The position numbers and the translations under genes are program-made. A DNA stretch of 64,000 nt from the NCBI GenBank assembly GCA_022497145.1, contig MU385866.1, positions 372,001 through 436,000 of the forward strand, in the 5' to 3' direction. Each line of letters begins with the position of its first letter. The stretch's first letter is position 1. Shown here piece by piece: positions 12,901-24,922 of this stretch. Source of the DNA: Rostrohypoxylon terebratum (taxonomy: Eukaryota > Ascomycota > Sordariomycetes > Xylariales > Hypoxylaceae). The notes under the pieces were generated by a model. It was not told where the DNA came from. It did no database searches and worked only from the letters and a program-made list of their open reading frames with translations.

Positions 12901-13685
12901 TGATGAAAATCACTTTGCCAGTAGTTGCAGGCAGCAAACCGCCATCATGCAGGGTTAGCAACCACATGGAAAAACAATAGCCACCTAGTAGACAGCCAAG
13001 ACCCTCGGTCAATTCCTTGAAAGCTGTTGCGGCGCCCCCTAAAATGAGACCGGTACAGACAGCTGCCACGACATACGCCCCTTGGACAGCATCTGATATC
13101 GGCGGGTTCATAACATAAATGACCAAGACCGTCACGGAGAGACTGGCGAGATAAGCCGAAGATAAGAACGTATGCAGCCATGTGTTTTTAATGCCGACCA
13201 AGGTGTACACGATGCCGGTTAGGAGCAAGATCGCGCCAGACACACCCCAACCAGGTGTAAGTTGAGGTGGTAAAGGCAATTCACCTTGTAGGACAGTCGC
13301 TGGAAAAGGAAACAAGTTAGAATTAAAATCATTTCGATCACAAATGAGTAAATTTGAAATACTTACGGGCTTGAATAAAGCTATCATTGCTCGGGTTGTT
13401 TCCATTGATAGCTGAGGGGATCGTAGTTTCCGATGGATCGCTAGCCGTGCTTGTCGAAACTTGAACGGAAGTGGTTGTATCTATCGAATTGGTTGAAGAT
13501 TTCGTGGTGTCCGGTGTGGCTGTCGTTTTCTTGTCTCCATCTTGGGTCGTGCTAGGAGCATCTGTGGTTACTGACGAGCCATCTTGTTGTCTTGGATAGG
13601 GTCTCAGTTGGCCCGCAGCGACCAAATTAAAATAGATTAATAGATAGAGCACAGCGCAAACGCTGGACCACCTTGGAAGCATCAT
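9992..13685 (-). CDS. TMEM198/TM7S3-like (DUF4203) multi-pass membrane protein with long disordered tail (2 exons, 1208 aa)
   Basis: Spliced as complement(9992-13299, 13367-13685), joining QA-P-TVLQGELPL in frame over a 67-bp GT-AG intron. Residues 1-25 are a signal peptide (hydrophobic core VLYLLIYFNLVAAG). Residues about 26-106 are a Ser/Thr-rich luminal stretch. About seven hydrophobic helices follow between roughly 120 and 350, e.g. GVSGAILLLTGIVYTLVG and VEIALIVVLTILGLISQF; this is the TM7S3/TM198-like domain layout. A basic-acidic helix follows (HREKRAEERAEFQRMRDEEE), then about 750 residues of low-complexity, Ser/Pro-rich tail. Near 1140-1205 there is a charged coiled coil (QEAQRRELERQEKERNERTFEELMRR, in part). 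Function in fungi is not established. The family call rests on the helix pattern and is moderately secure; the gene itself is certain. Confidence 0.85.
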
Positions 13686-13955
13686 GGGAACCTGGAAATA
13701 TGCCTAGACGTTGAATCTATATATCGATCATAGAGCACTCTGAGAAGTACTTGTTTCGTCGAGCTTCGCTATCTGCTTGGAGACATAGCTGGTAGTTGAC
13801 AGCAGCTGAGACAGGACCCTCGGAGGACGGATATTTGAGTGTTGGTGTCGAGATAGGGAGCTCGAATAGTAAAAGTGCAGAGACTATAATCAGTACAAGA
13901 TGTCGATGCTCTCGAGACTCCTACTACTTTTAGAAACGAAAGTATGAAGCCGCGA

Positions 13956-14018
13956 ACGACGTTGGCCTAATGGTAGACTACCTAAGTTCTGGAATGAGGT
14001 TCGAGCCCAAGGGCATAG
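13956..14018 (+). pseudogene. tRNA-like relic with A and B boxes
   Basis: An internal A box matching TRGYNNANNNG exactly (TGGCCTAATGG, 13963-13973) is followed by a near-consensus B box (GGTTCGAGCCC, 13998-14008). The gap between them is 24 nt, shorter than the roughly 31-34 nt of a standard tRNA. I could not pair the flanks into an acceptor stem or define an anticodon arm. It may be a deleted tRNA, a tRNA-derived SINE head or chance. Confidence 0.3.
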
Positions 14019-14700
14019 AGAGAAAAACCAGGACAAAGCCGCATGCGTCCCGATCGAGGGGCATGTACCAGTAGATCAAACTTATCAAGGAGCCGCGATC
14101 AGACCAGATTCGCAATAATAGCCTCTGAGCCTCTTTCTCGTTCATGCAAAAAAAAAGTACGCAGCACGAACACCCAGACACCGAAAAAAAAAGAGAGACT
14201 TGACTATTGGAATCTAATGACCCAGCGGTAGGGGACAAGAAGAAAAATTTGAGAGGGTTTTCTGATCAAATTTACCCATTACTTCGAGATCTGCCCACCT
14301 AACCAGGCTATCGTGCCGCACCAAGGCTACTTGGAATGTTCGGTCGCATCTCAACCAGCCAGGCGAGCTGAGAGCATGTCTTTAAAATTGCCTTTCGCGT
14401 CTAGTAGGCAGGTAGGTCGCCGCTTGGCAGCACCAAATAGCACCAAGCAGCTACCAGCAGCAGCACCGTCTCTCGGAAGTACCATGTCCAGAGACTACCT
14501 AGAGGCTAGAGGCTAGTACTATGTAGACTACTGGGTACTGGGGCGCATGCTGTGTGATTGATGCGAGTATGACGATTACATGGCCATCCAATGGTTCTCC
14601 GTGGGCCTCCAATGATGTGTCATGGAACTGACCGCGGGAGATTAACAAAGGCGTCGAATGGCCATGAGGTACAGACGGTTGAAGTACTACCATGTAGATA

Positions 14701-14727
14701 GTTCATCGAGTTCATCGAGTTCATCGA
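14701..14727. repeat. Three tandem copies of a 9-bp unit (GTTCATCGA)
   Basis: Three exact head-to-tail copies followed by a diverged fourth (ATTCGTTGA), in gene-free DNA. Confidence 0.8.
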
Positions 14728-16521
14728 ATTCGTTGAGTGTTCTTAGTTGTAGTAGCCGGATTCCGCAGCCTCCGGAAGAAAATGAGTTAGGTACTACAAG
14801 CTCTCTGGTCTGTGACCTGTAACTTCCTTACATCGTACGTCTTGCTGAGAAGTTACTATGGATGTAGTATGTAGGACTTCCAGACAAGGCAAGACCTAGT
14901 TGACCAGGAACAGGACGGGAGCTTATTCCAAATGAGGTAATTAACGGTCAGGGCAGGTCATCAATTGGCCAATGTGATTTATGATTGGTAACCCGGTTCC
15001 TTTTACCCCTGACTACCGGTAAACCTTACTGCATTCTGACCCTCCTTTTTTCTCAAGCGCTATCCACTTCGACGGAGGGTACCATGGTCTAGTCGCCTCT
15101 TACATCTTTCCAAAGCCCTATGAATCCTGCGAATCGTCGATTCCAGAATAAGGCACAATTTTTTAGCATAAGGCTAAATCATAGACCCTAACCCTAAAAT
15201 ACTTGAATTCTTGCTAACTCGTAGCTGAAATATGGATTGCGTATAAAACTAGTATATGAATATCTCGTCTCCTCCGCTCGATTCTTGATGGTAGGTATAC
15301 CTAAGCAAGAAGGCAGAAAGAATATCCCTCATCCCTCATCCCCCAGACGCCCTAGGACGCCATGTGTATGTGAATCTCGGCGACGAGGCGCAACACGTGC
15401 AATCAAATCAATACCTAGTTTGGTTCAGATTTGTCGAATTTCAAGCCACTTTCACAAACCGAGCAAGGTATCAGATCGGTTTCCCCCAGCAGCCCCAGCA
15501 GCCCCAGGAGTACCTATCACAGACCGGTGAAAAGCAATTTGCTTATTAAAATCCCAAAGTCCTGGTCTTGAGAGGACCATAGACTCATAGAGATCCACCC
15601 AAAGCCCCACCTAGGTCGTCTCGTTCACGATCGCTCATCTGGCATTGGCTGCTGATCCCGCATCCAACCAACGGTGCGTGCGACGCTGCAGCAAGGGTAA
15701 GTACAGTACGACGGATTCTCGACAGGAACCAGCACAGCAGCAGAAAAGTAGGACAGGCACACAGGCACACAGGTCACACATTCGACACGATCGTACGCGT
15801 GTTTCGGGCTCTGTCGGATGCTAGCCCAATTGGTGATCGCCAGCTCACCGACTTGGACATCTTGGATTGACCAAACTGGAAGGTTGGCGATCTAATAAAT
15901 GTTTATCATTCAACTCGACCTTGACCCGTGAAGGGGGAAATGATAATGGTTGGGAATCATCATCTTCAGTTGAGACAAGAAATAATAATAACGGGCTACG
16001 AACGAACGAAATGTCGAGGTGACGCGTATCCAGGAACCCAAAGGAGTTAAATTACACTCAAGGATACCCCACCACTATAATCGCCGCCATTAATTGTACT
16101 ATGTATGTACATAGTATGTATTAGAGAACGAACCTTGCAGTAGCGAGACGCCTTGTCCGCGCTTGGCGATTCGTCCCGCGTCGTAAAGGAGGGTAGTAAC
16201 AGCGGCGGGATCTTGCTCATCTCGTCGATATCTGATGGAAGGTATTATTCACCTCCATCACGAGATTAAATGACTTGCCTTTCTCGCCCTCCTCGCCTTA
16301 CGAAGTTTGCTCCTCGAGCGTGATACGGCGCCGTGCGACGCCGGATAAGCGCATCGATAGAAGAAAACCCCAGAACGGTCGGCAGTGTAATTGGAAATAA
16401 AACCTTCCACGCAGGTCGCACGTGCGAGAATAGGACGATAACATGTCCGTATTCAAACTAATAATCAAACCGCCCTTGTAACGGCGGAAGTTGGACAAGA
16501 TCTAGACTGCACGATTTTCTT

Positions 16522-16551
16522 GCCAGACTACGCCAGACTACGCCAGCCTAC
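16522..16551. repeat. Three tandem copies of a 10-bp unit (GCCAGACTAC)
   Basis: Two identical copies and a third with one change (GCCAGCCTAC), in gene-free DNA. Confidence 0.8.
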
Positions 16552-17555
16552 GCTGTCTCAACCACCGTACCCCTGCGTTTGGCTAAAGAAGTTGATTATT
16601 GATGTATGTCAGATATAGGTATCCAACCAATAATCTCTATCCCGCACGCGCAGATACGTATAATAATGGGACGCCAGAGGCACAGACACAGCAAAGCAGC
16701 AGTAGAACGCGAGAATTCGACAATAAAACCCGACTTCATACAGACTTCTTTCCGGTTTGCCGAAGCCGAGCTCATGGGTTCGTCCATCTAAGTCACCTAC
16801 TATAGGTCCTAGGTACCTATTACTACTAGTTGACGCAGTAATAGTTCATGTCGTACCCGGATTCAGGAACCGGTGGACCCAAGGAACTCTCAACTACCGC
16901 ATCCGCGCCTGGAACTTACAGCGGCCCTAGTTTCGTGTGGTGTAAGCTGGCGAAAAGTCGATACTGAAAATCTTGGCAAACCTGGCTATACCCACCGTCA
17001 TTGAGGATGGGAAGAAAATTGTGATGCGCAAGGCGCATTCCAGACCTTCTCGTCACCAAAGCTGTTTTCCCCGCATCATGACGTTTGTTTGAGCAGGCGT
17101 AGGTGTTGGGGTATTGTGGTAGGTAACTGACGTGTTTTCCAATATTTCCTGTATTAGGTATCAAGATGTGCAGGGCTGCAGGGGAGCATTTTGTAATTCG
17201 GTGGCTATCCCCATATCCTCAAGCCATGCTTGACCGGTCTGCTGGCCTATGCACCGTGACCAGCACGGTTTTCACAATTTTAAAAGAGGGAATTTTACAA
17301 TTGGAAAATATGAGGTCAATATGTTAAATAATTGTCTTTCAGAGAAAAGAGTTTCCTGAAAGAGTTGTGAGTCCAAAGAACTTTTACGATCGGGTAATGC
17401 TGAGCGGTGACCAAAACTCCATTTGACAACCAGCCTTCTATGATCGCCAATTTTCCGAGAAGCCACCCAACCCGCCATTACCAAAATGCCTAAACATACC
17501 CAAACTCCTCATTTGATATCCATAGTTCCATACACAAGAACGCGTACATATACAC

Positions 17556-19034
17556 CTATCTCCTAGACATGCGCGTAGAAACGCGATCAGAACCACTTTT
17601 GTTCTGAGGACTTGATTTTCCGGTTCGGGTAGACTTATGTACCCTCTCAGGTGCAGATCTACCTTTACGGCTGAGCAAGGTCGATGCCGTCCGAAACGGA
17701 AAGGTAAACACCGCTACCGCTGCTTGGATCGGCCACACGACCATCGCGATTGCTGTCTCAATAAGCCAAGCCCAGAAACCCCACTGAGTATTGCTGTTCT
17801 TAGCCGCAACGGCAGCAAGTGCAATGGCGTCATTGAGCCTGTGATCCACGTATTCGATTCGGTTGTCTGTTTGGCACGCGAGTAACGTGAGTTTCTTCTC
17901 ATATCGTCGCATGGCCCGAGACAAGGCGTCTAGCTCCGGTTGTACGCTGCTGCGAAACTCCTGAGCTACAGTCGACTCAACTAATTTTTGCTGCGGAGGC
18001 TGGAGTCGCGTATCAGCGTTTGATATAACGTCTTTAGTAACCCCGCGTGCTTCCAACTCCTCTAGTCTTGCTGAGAGCTCTTGGAACTGCTCTATTGTGA
18101 CAGTCTGCTTTACGTAAGGATTCTTCGCGACGATTTGTTGAACTCGTAAAGTGCGATTCTGAAGCATTCTAATTAAATGCGAAACAGGCCGAACTTCAGC
18201 GGCACAAAGAAAAATGGTGAGGTTGTAGTCGGATACCAGTCCCTCAGATGGCCTCGATAACTGCCCACGGATGGCGTGTAAAAGGTAGGCTCCTAGCATA
18301 GGAAATATAAAACACCAAGCCAAAGCAGCAATTTCATGTAAGTATAGTTCACTCAGTGCCGCGGCTCGCCTCTCTTCCCGTTGTTGAGCTCGTCGGTCAG
18401 ATGGCTTCTGAGCCGCTACCTCGGGCTCGCTCTGTTTCTCTTCCTCTTCGGGAACATTGTCCAGAGCTGTTCCCTCCGCTTTCGGCGATATCAACTCAGT
18501 ATCGCTGTCAGACTCAAACACTGGCTCCGTCATAATCTCATCCTTCACGATACGCACTTCTTGCGCGGATTGATACCAGTCCCATGGTTGCGTGACAGAC
18601 CAGTGGAGAAAGACGGCGGCTAAGCTCAGCAGGATTAAGTCGGTGAAGAAAGCGCTCCCATTCTCAAAAAATACGCCGGCTAGGGCAGGTAGCAGAGCTA
18701 ACGTGAGGGGGACGTAGACGAAGGGCGATTTGTCCGCCTTTGGAGATTTGCTTGGGTTGAAAAGTTCGTCTGCGCTTGTCTCGAGGTCTCTCCTCGCATC
18801 ACTCAGACTGAAGTCCGAATATGTAGAACTGCGCCTTCGAATGTCCGGGAAGTCATTCTCGCCGGGTGGTGGATCGGAACTCAAGTTGGAGCGTCGGCGT
18901 AAAGTGGAGGGTTGACCGACAGTTGAAGCTCGACGTAAACCAAACCCCGCTGGCGCATTACCGTTCGTGGAGGATTGCCGGGAGGGGTTATTCATTGCTG
19001 ACGTTGAAGCCGATGCGAAACTTTCGTCAGCCAT
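17556..19034 (-). CDS. Conserved-looking fungal membrane protein, unknown function (492 aa)
   Basis: Single-exon frame starting MADESFASAST; the ATG lies at 19032-19034. The first 100 residues are Ser/Arg-rich and probably cytosolic (RRRSNLSS, RRRSSTYSDFS). Hydrophobic segments are at about 102-122 (SPFVYVPLTLALLPALAGVFF), 125-147 (FFTDLILLSLAAVFLHWSV), 229-253 (EIAALAWCFIFPMLGAYLL) and 425-455 (WAWLIETAIAMVVWPIQAA, then FTFPFRT). An acidic linker (VPEEEEKQSEPE) lies between the second and third. A coiled-coil-prone stretch (EQFQELSARLEELEARG) is near residue 315. The tail is basic and Ser-rich. I know of no characterised family with this layout, so I name only the architecture. The length, codon use and helix pattern make it a real gene. 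Confidence 0.82.
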   Translation of the reverse strand: MADESFASASTSAMNNPSRQSSTNGNAPAGFGLRRASTVGQPSTLRRRSNLSSDPPPGENDFPDIRRRSSTYSDFSLSDARRDLETSADELFNPSKSPKADKSPFVYVPLTLALLPALAGVFFENGSAFFTDLILLSLAAVFLHWSVTQPWDWYQSAQEVRIVKDEIMTEPVFESDSDTELISPKAEGTALDNVPEEEEKQSEPEVAAQKPSDRRAQQREERRAAALSELYLHEIAALAWCFIFPMLGAYLLHAIRGQLSRPSEGLVSDYNLTIFLCAAEVRPVSHLIRMLQNRTLRVQQIVAKNPYVKQTVTIEQFQELSARLEELEARGVTKDVISNADTRLQPPQQKLVESTVAQEFRSSVQPELDALSRAMRRYEKKLTLLACQTDNRIEYVDHRLNDAIALAAVAAKNSNTQWGFWAWLIETAIAMVVWPIQAAVAVFTFPFRTASTLLSRKGRSAPERVHKSTRTGKSSPQNKSGSDRVSTRMSRR

Positions 19035-21760
19035 GACGAGGGTATAAGTTCCCTACTACATGGGGTCGCGGACCACAAACCCTAGCAGGTGTTTGTAGAG
19101 CTATTCCAGACGAGTCGAAATGAATGGGATGGAACCAGATGGTCTCCCAAACCCATAGGGCTATGCGACGATTACTTCGATGATGGAAAAGAGTTGCGAT
19201 GTACAACGTAGATGGCACGTATGCGGCAAGTAGGTATAGCACGCTATGCTATGAACCATGCGACGGACAGGGATAACCAAATGGGAAATGCGGCATGCCT
19301 GAGGTCCAGTTGACCGGATGAAGTCATTGTCTGGTAGTAGAGAAGTAAGGGAGTCCGAGCTTTCCCAAGTACAGCCCATTCAGCTCCCCACTTCTTTCCT
19401 ATATTGCTCATATTACGTCACCAATTAGATCAATTGGTGCGCACCAGGGTGTTTATTTCCTTATTGGACTCTTCATCTTTAAAAGCATCCACGTACCTAC
19501 TATCATTTCATCTGTCTACCTACCTAGGTCCTAGGTAATGTTCCATACGAGATCTCTGCATTAAATGCGCATCTTACTTGCAGTTTCGATGATACTTAAA
19601 TCCCGACGAAAGAACCGAAGCAGTACAATCTTGAACATAAGAGGAAGATTTGGCGTGCAGGTCTGATATCTTGGGAATGCAAGCATGTAAGATCTATGCT
19701 TGTGGCTCAAAGAAGTTATGTGCACGGATTCTATCATCATAGCAAATTCATGCGACGATGCTGAAGCCTGACAACCTCCGACGCCGACAGTCCCTACAAC
19801 TTCTGACAAAACAGCGAGAATATTAAATCAAATTCACTTTGAAGCCGGATTTATCGGGCCATCCCTTTCAAAACCTAACAGATAAGTAAACTTTAAGTTG
19901 GGATCTTGTGATGAATTTAATTCAGACAAGCCCCGTTTCTAGTTTTGACTTTCAAGTTGGGTATTCGCCTTTTGAGCTCGTTCCTGATCTAAGATGGGGG
20001 CACGGGCTGGGACCGAGATTCCGAGGAGAAAAGCCAGATCTAATTCGAACAAGAACGTCAAAGCGTACCCAAAGAAATCCACTTGATCTTCGTCCGGAAT
20101 ATTCAGCGAGGGCTGATTTCTATGTAATATTTTAGAGCTGACTCAAAGGCGAAAATACATTTTACAAAAAAAAAAATCACGGGCCAAGCTGATTTCGTCA
20201 AGGGCTAAACGGCGATTGACTTTTCTAGAAAACCATCCCCGGATGTCCAGAACATTAATAATGCCGAGCCGCTCATCAGAATGTTCATTAACATCCTCGT
20301 GTTAGTATTAGTAGGTATGTACTACCTACTATTTTGAGGTAGCAGCCAAGGGTATGTTCGTCGAAATATCCACTACGTCAAACGCTATGTTGCCGGGGGC
20401 TGTGGAGATTGAGCTTTATGCCCTTGATATGTTTCTGCTGTTTCCAGAGCCCTTGAGGCTTGAGCTGTGACCATCACATCTACCCAATACAATAGATGTA
20501 ACAGCAGTGCAGCAATCCCGACGTATTAGGCAACAGAAGGCCAGATTGGTCGAGAAATAAGGCGAATTCTCGTTGAATTTTCTGTCACGTCATGATATCT
20601 GAATACGCTTCGTTGCTACGCTCCTATCATGGAATTCCTGCCTTTGGATGGCAACCTAAGCTGTAGGTCATCACAGCCTCTGGATTAAGAGCTGGAATGC
20701 ATCTTTGAAATAAAGGCGAGGCTGGACAATTTTTTGACCCATACAGCCGGGTTCTAATAGCACCTACCTGTGTAAAGGCGGTCTTGAGAAAAGCCCCCAA
20801 TTGGACTTAGTAGACCAGGTTCAGCGCAATAGATGACACCGCCAGAGCCCGTGAGTGGGACGATAGGTGACGAGGATGCCCCTGAATAACTTCCAACCGT
20901 GGCACTCATAGCTGAGCTGGCTTTGATAGGCGATGGCAGGTTGAAGAAGGAAAAAAATGATCCGCAAAATAAAGCAATTTAAAGCCTTGTTCTTTTCTTA
21001 GTAGCTGACTCGTCAATATTCTGGGGCTATCTAGGTACGCAAGGACTCCATATGACGAAAAAAGAAGTACCATTCCTGTCGCATATATGTCTTTTGAAGT
21101 TTGCCTAGACAGCCTGGGCTTCCTGGGGTTTTCTCCGTCGTACTAATCTACCTGACTTGTGCTCTCAACTTTTTCTCTCTTTTTTTTTTCTCGTCTTCAG
21201 TTTATGTAAGACCTATTATTGTAAACTCAAGGCTGATTTCCTACCAAAATCCCTCCTTAAGACAAAACGGCGAGTGCGGCGTTCGCAGCGAATCAGTGTT
21301 TCGACAGCCACTTTTAACAACAATCAGAAGAATGACGACACCCTTCCGAAGATATTAAAAGAAAAAGATCATGCAACCAAGCTGAAAGCCCCCAAGGGGG
21401 AAAAAAAAACCAGCCTTCGCCGATATATAAATCCCTAGAGACACCATCACGTTGGACCGTTGGACCAAAAACAACACAAAGAATACCTAAAATTCGTTGT
21501 TGACATTCCCAAATCTCAACAATTACTAATAATTTCAGGTTGCTAGAGAGAACTCAGAACCTTGAAGTTGGAAAAGCTTGGACTTCAAGTTTTCTTGGAA
21601 AGAGTGAGTGAAGTACGTACCACGCTATTGGCATCCATGCGATTATATGCAACCTTGGATTTACTACATTTACTACATGCACCTACATACAACTCGTGAC
21701 AGCTGTTGAAAGCCGTCAAACTTCAAAGAGCCGTCCTCCATCTGGTGGTCCTTTCCCTTC
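19035..21760. other. 2.7-kb gene-free region upstream of the Erf4 locus
   Basis: No supported coding region. Near 21520-21538 there is a convincing intron 3' end (branch TTACTAAT, acceptor TTTCAG), and a GTGAGT donor at about 21605. These may mark untranslated 5' exons of the Erf4 gene. A palindromic CCTAGGTCCTAGGT occurs at about 19523-19537. Confidence 0.5.
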
Positions 21761-21864
21761 TTGGCCTGGGCTAGCCTAGGCCAGAATGATCAGAACCAAA
21801 AACCCCCTGTGGTTGCCCCCATTGGCCCCATTAGCACTGGAAGGCCCAAATTATTACCAGTACC

Positions 21865-22310
21865 TGCACCAGTACCTGCACCAGTGCCCGCTCCAGTTCC
21901 AGTTCCAGCCACTTACAACGCTTGTGTGCCGACCCCCGTCTCCAGAATCTTCAGTCATTCCAGTTCCAGTTCCAGTTCCAGTTCCAGTCCCAGTCCAAGT
22001 TCCTTTTTGTCGCGTCTGTCTTTGTCATACACGGCCACGACCACGACCACAACCGCATCGACCATTTCGAGAATCTTGTCAGCCTCCATCGCGATATCCG
22101 CCATCCGAGGTCCCTTGCAATAGGATTAGAGTTAAAGTTGCAGCGGAGGGAGTAGGGGAGGAAACTGCGTTGGCTTTCAGTTTCTTCTGGTCGTTATTGT
22201 CGTTATTGTCGTTATTGTCATTTTTGTTTTTAAGATTTGACTTTGACTTTGACTTGGGAAGATTTGGAAGTTTTAGAAGGTTTGGAAGATTTGGATTTTC
22301 TCCAAGTGTC
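21865..22310. repeat. Cluster of microsatellite and minisatellite repeats before Erf4
   Basis: In order: repeats of CCAGTACCTGCA, several TTCCAG hexamers (about 21957-21990), ACGACCACG triplets, three copies of TCGTTATTG (22191-22217), TTTGAC repeats (about 22226-22256) and GGAAGATTT/GGAAGTTTT variants (to about 22300). All frames through here are open but give only Pro/Val/Ser/Phe low-complexity peptides, so open frames here are not evidence of coding. Confidence 0.75.
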
Positions 22311-22370
22311 AACCCGGTCGTTCAATCGGCCGTTTTATTTTACTTTCCTTTCAAACGGCTTCTCACGCAG

Positions 22371-24020
22371 AAAGTCGCCTTGCGAACCTGTCACCAGCCG
22401 CCCTAGATGCACAACAAGCGAATGACACGAATGACACCGTTAATTCGCCATCTCAACAGCCTGACTATCCCACTGTCTTAACGCCAAGACCTGGGGGAGC
22501 AATCGGAGGAGCTACGACTCACCAGCGACAAGTATCGGGCAATAGAAGGAACCTATTAGCGACAACAGCCCCTGGACCCTACGATTTTATTCCTCAATCT
22601 CCTTTTCGCAATCGTGCTGCCGCCACAACCACCAATACAACCAATAACAACCTTAATTCTCCTTATCGTATACACCGTCGATTTGGCCCTGGCCGACTCT
22701 GGAACCCTACCAATTCAACTCCAAGAGTTTTAACTGCTCGACCACAACGAACATCGCGACAATCCCAACCATCCCAACCATCCCGCAAACGACGTCCATC
22801 CACACCTCCACCTCCTTCTGTACCTGTCAATAACCCTACTATCCAAGTCTCGTCGGATGCGAACGAGACTGTAGGTTTTGGTGCAGGCGATTATCCGCTT
22901 CTCCCCCTGCCCGAGCAATCAAAGCGAGCCAGCCTATCCATCGAGGGTAGAACGAGCGGCGATAAGAGGATAAGTCTTCCTGCGTCGCTTCGGCACTCCT
23001 ACGACGGTAAGCGCGCTTCCAATCCTCCCGCAGCCGTGCAGGAAACCGAAGCTGGCCCGTCAGATCCTGCACCTAAAACCGAAAAGTCCTTGACCACTGG
23101 ACTGAGGAAGCGCGGCCAAAGCGTCACCAAACGGGCACGAGCGATAAGCTTCGGGCTCGTTCGGCCCGAAGCTTCTGAAACCTCACCTAGGAAGATTGAC
23201 AAAGGAAAAGGAAAGGCCGTCATGCCGCAGGTGGAGAATGACGATCCCGTGAGATCTTTCTCTAAAGATCTTGAGAGAGGACCCTCTGTCCTGAGCCACC
23301 GGCAAAATGGATCGAATTTGTCACTACCAAGTGGCATTGGCTCAGCCACATCGGCCGACTCTTCTATTATGGGCGACCCTGACCAACCGGATTTAGGCGA
23401 GGAATGGGGTCCTCAACATCCGTGCTATCCTCACCTAAATCCACACGTACCCAGAAATTCTCCGGAGTATGCAAACACGCGAGTGATACGAATTCGAAGA
23501 GACTGGTTGCTGGAGGGAGATTTGTCACCTGCATTCTCCAACCTCTACCCCGAGATACTGGATCCTGCGGGTGTGTCAGAACAGGAGTTCCGTCGAGTGA
23601 TCGAGAAACTCAACAGAGAGCTAATACCCATATTCAACCCCTATAACTGGAGAAACATCCTAGATGGCGTATTGGGTCTGCTAACAGGGTGGATCTGGGA
23701 TGACCTAGGCTTCACGTATGCCAAGACAAAGTTGCGTCAGTTGGATGCGTGGATTGATAAATGGAATGCGGAGATGGAGAAAACTGTAGGCTCGGACGAG
23801 AATACCATACCCCCCAGGATCATCTCGCTGAGACGGACGGGGTACATGAATGTAAGTGATATTTCCCGAATGGTTCGTGTAGTACCATCTAACCTCCCCT
23901 TAGCTCGACTTCCAGATCTCGGATCCCGAAATCGCACCTGCGTCGACGGAGCCATCGGGCTCAAGGTCAGGTCCGGACATGAATGAAATAACATTGCTGG
24001 AATCTCCCGTCGAAGCATAA
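22371..24020 (+). CDS. ERF4: Ras palmitoyltransferase subunit Erf4/Shr5-like (5' exon unresolved)
   Basis: Erf4 is the stabilising partner of the DHHC palmitoyltransferase Erf2 at the ER, acting on Ras proteins. The diagnostic Golgin-A7/ERF4 domain (PF10256 type) is clear: RIRRDWLLEGDLSPAFSNLY, then PEILDPAGVSEQEFRRVIEK, FNPYNWRNILDGVLGLLTGW and WIWDDLG. A spliced 3' exon (intron 23852-23903) continues YMN|LDFQISDPE and ends SPVEA-stop at 24018-24020. Upstream, the same frame is open and protein-like (GDYPLLPLPEQ, ISLPASLRHSYDG) back to a stop at 22274-22276, but has no ATG before 23221. The start codon must therefore be in an earlier exon. I set the left end at the acceptor CACGCAG (exon from 22371); CACCAG with exon from 22398 is an alternative. 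The first exon is not identified. The family is certain, the N-terminus is not. Confidence 0.82.
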
Positions 24021-24922
24021 TCCATGATGACCACCATTCTTCTACTTGCGTCCACCTTTTGTACAAATTCACCTTGTTCACTTCATAAACCACTTTAATC
24101 GCACTCGACTGTCGTCCCGGGCTGTACGAATTACGAAGATACCCAAGCATTACCACAAAACACCTACCACTCCTACTTCTCCTAATTTTGTATCTACTCA
24201 TCAGAGCTGAGCCTCTGTATTTTCCGGCCATTACCCATAATACTATGGCGAAGGCGTGGCGTTTTAGGCGTAACAATGTGGTTGATTTTTATCATCCCTA
24301 AGTCGGCTCTACAGTTTAGGTAAACAGGACATCGCTGTCCTTGAAGGACTTGAGGTTGACAAGCCGGTCACCACTTGTATGTTATCGCTCGCGAGGATTT
24401 AAGCACCGAGAGATCTCGCCCGCGAGGGCACTGTAACGAACGACATGGTATTAAGATAAAACCATAGTCTACTGTCAATAATAATTCAAACAGTATAATC
24501 GCACTTGTGCAGAGTCAGGCATGTGTCGTGTTTCATCAGTGTTAATTCAACCGAAATGATCAGACAATAATCAGTATTCTTCTATCTCCTCAGATGCCGT
24601 ATCCTCGATGATACGCACGATTTCATCTCAAAACCGACTTCCGACTTCAGTGTTGTTTAATAACTCTTGTTCACTTGTTCAATCCACCCCACTTCCACTC
24701 CGTAACGCCACGTTCCTTCCCCTCAACGCCGTATCACCAACTTTCAACCCCACCATGACGCAACCTTGTCGTTCCGGTCGTTCAGAATGGGTGCCTCTCG
24801 TTCTTCCTTTTACTTCTTCACTCAATGCTCCTGTCACGCTCGTCCCTCCCTAGGTACTCCCCGCCATCCCCTTCAACCTCCACCTCCACCTCGAAAACGT
24901 CGCGTATCCGGGGGGATGTCCC
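24021..24922. other. Convergent spacer between Erf4 and the Ste3-type receptor
   Basis: Tail-to-tail spacer of about 0.9 kb carrying both 3' untranslated regions. No supported gene; the antisense frame at 23737-24276 overlaps Erf4 coding sequence. Confidence 0.6.

Larger units (their letters stand above)
13686..17555. other. 3.9-kb gene-free region with short tandem repeats
   Basis: No supported gene. Holds the upstream region of the DUF4203 gene and the 3' side of the 492-residue gene. Notable contents are a tRNA-like relic (13956-14018), three copies of GTTCATCGA at 14701-14727, three 10-bp units GCCAGACTAC at 16522-16551, and a palindromic TAGGTCCTAGGTACCTA at about 16803-16820. A short CCCTAACCCTAA run near 15187 is far too short to call telomeric. 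Confidence 0.55.

Noticed and set aside
15183..15200. Interstitial telomere repeat (CCCTAACCCTAA)
   Set aside because: Fewer than three units; chance occurrence is expected.
21761..22406. Low-complexity frames before Erf4 as its N-terminus
   Set aside because: All three frames stay open through simple repeats and give Pro/Val, Ser or Phe-rich peptides; none has a supported splice into the Erf4 frame.
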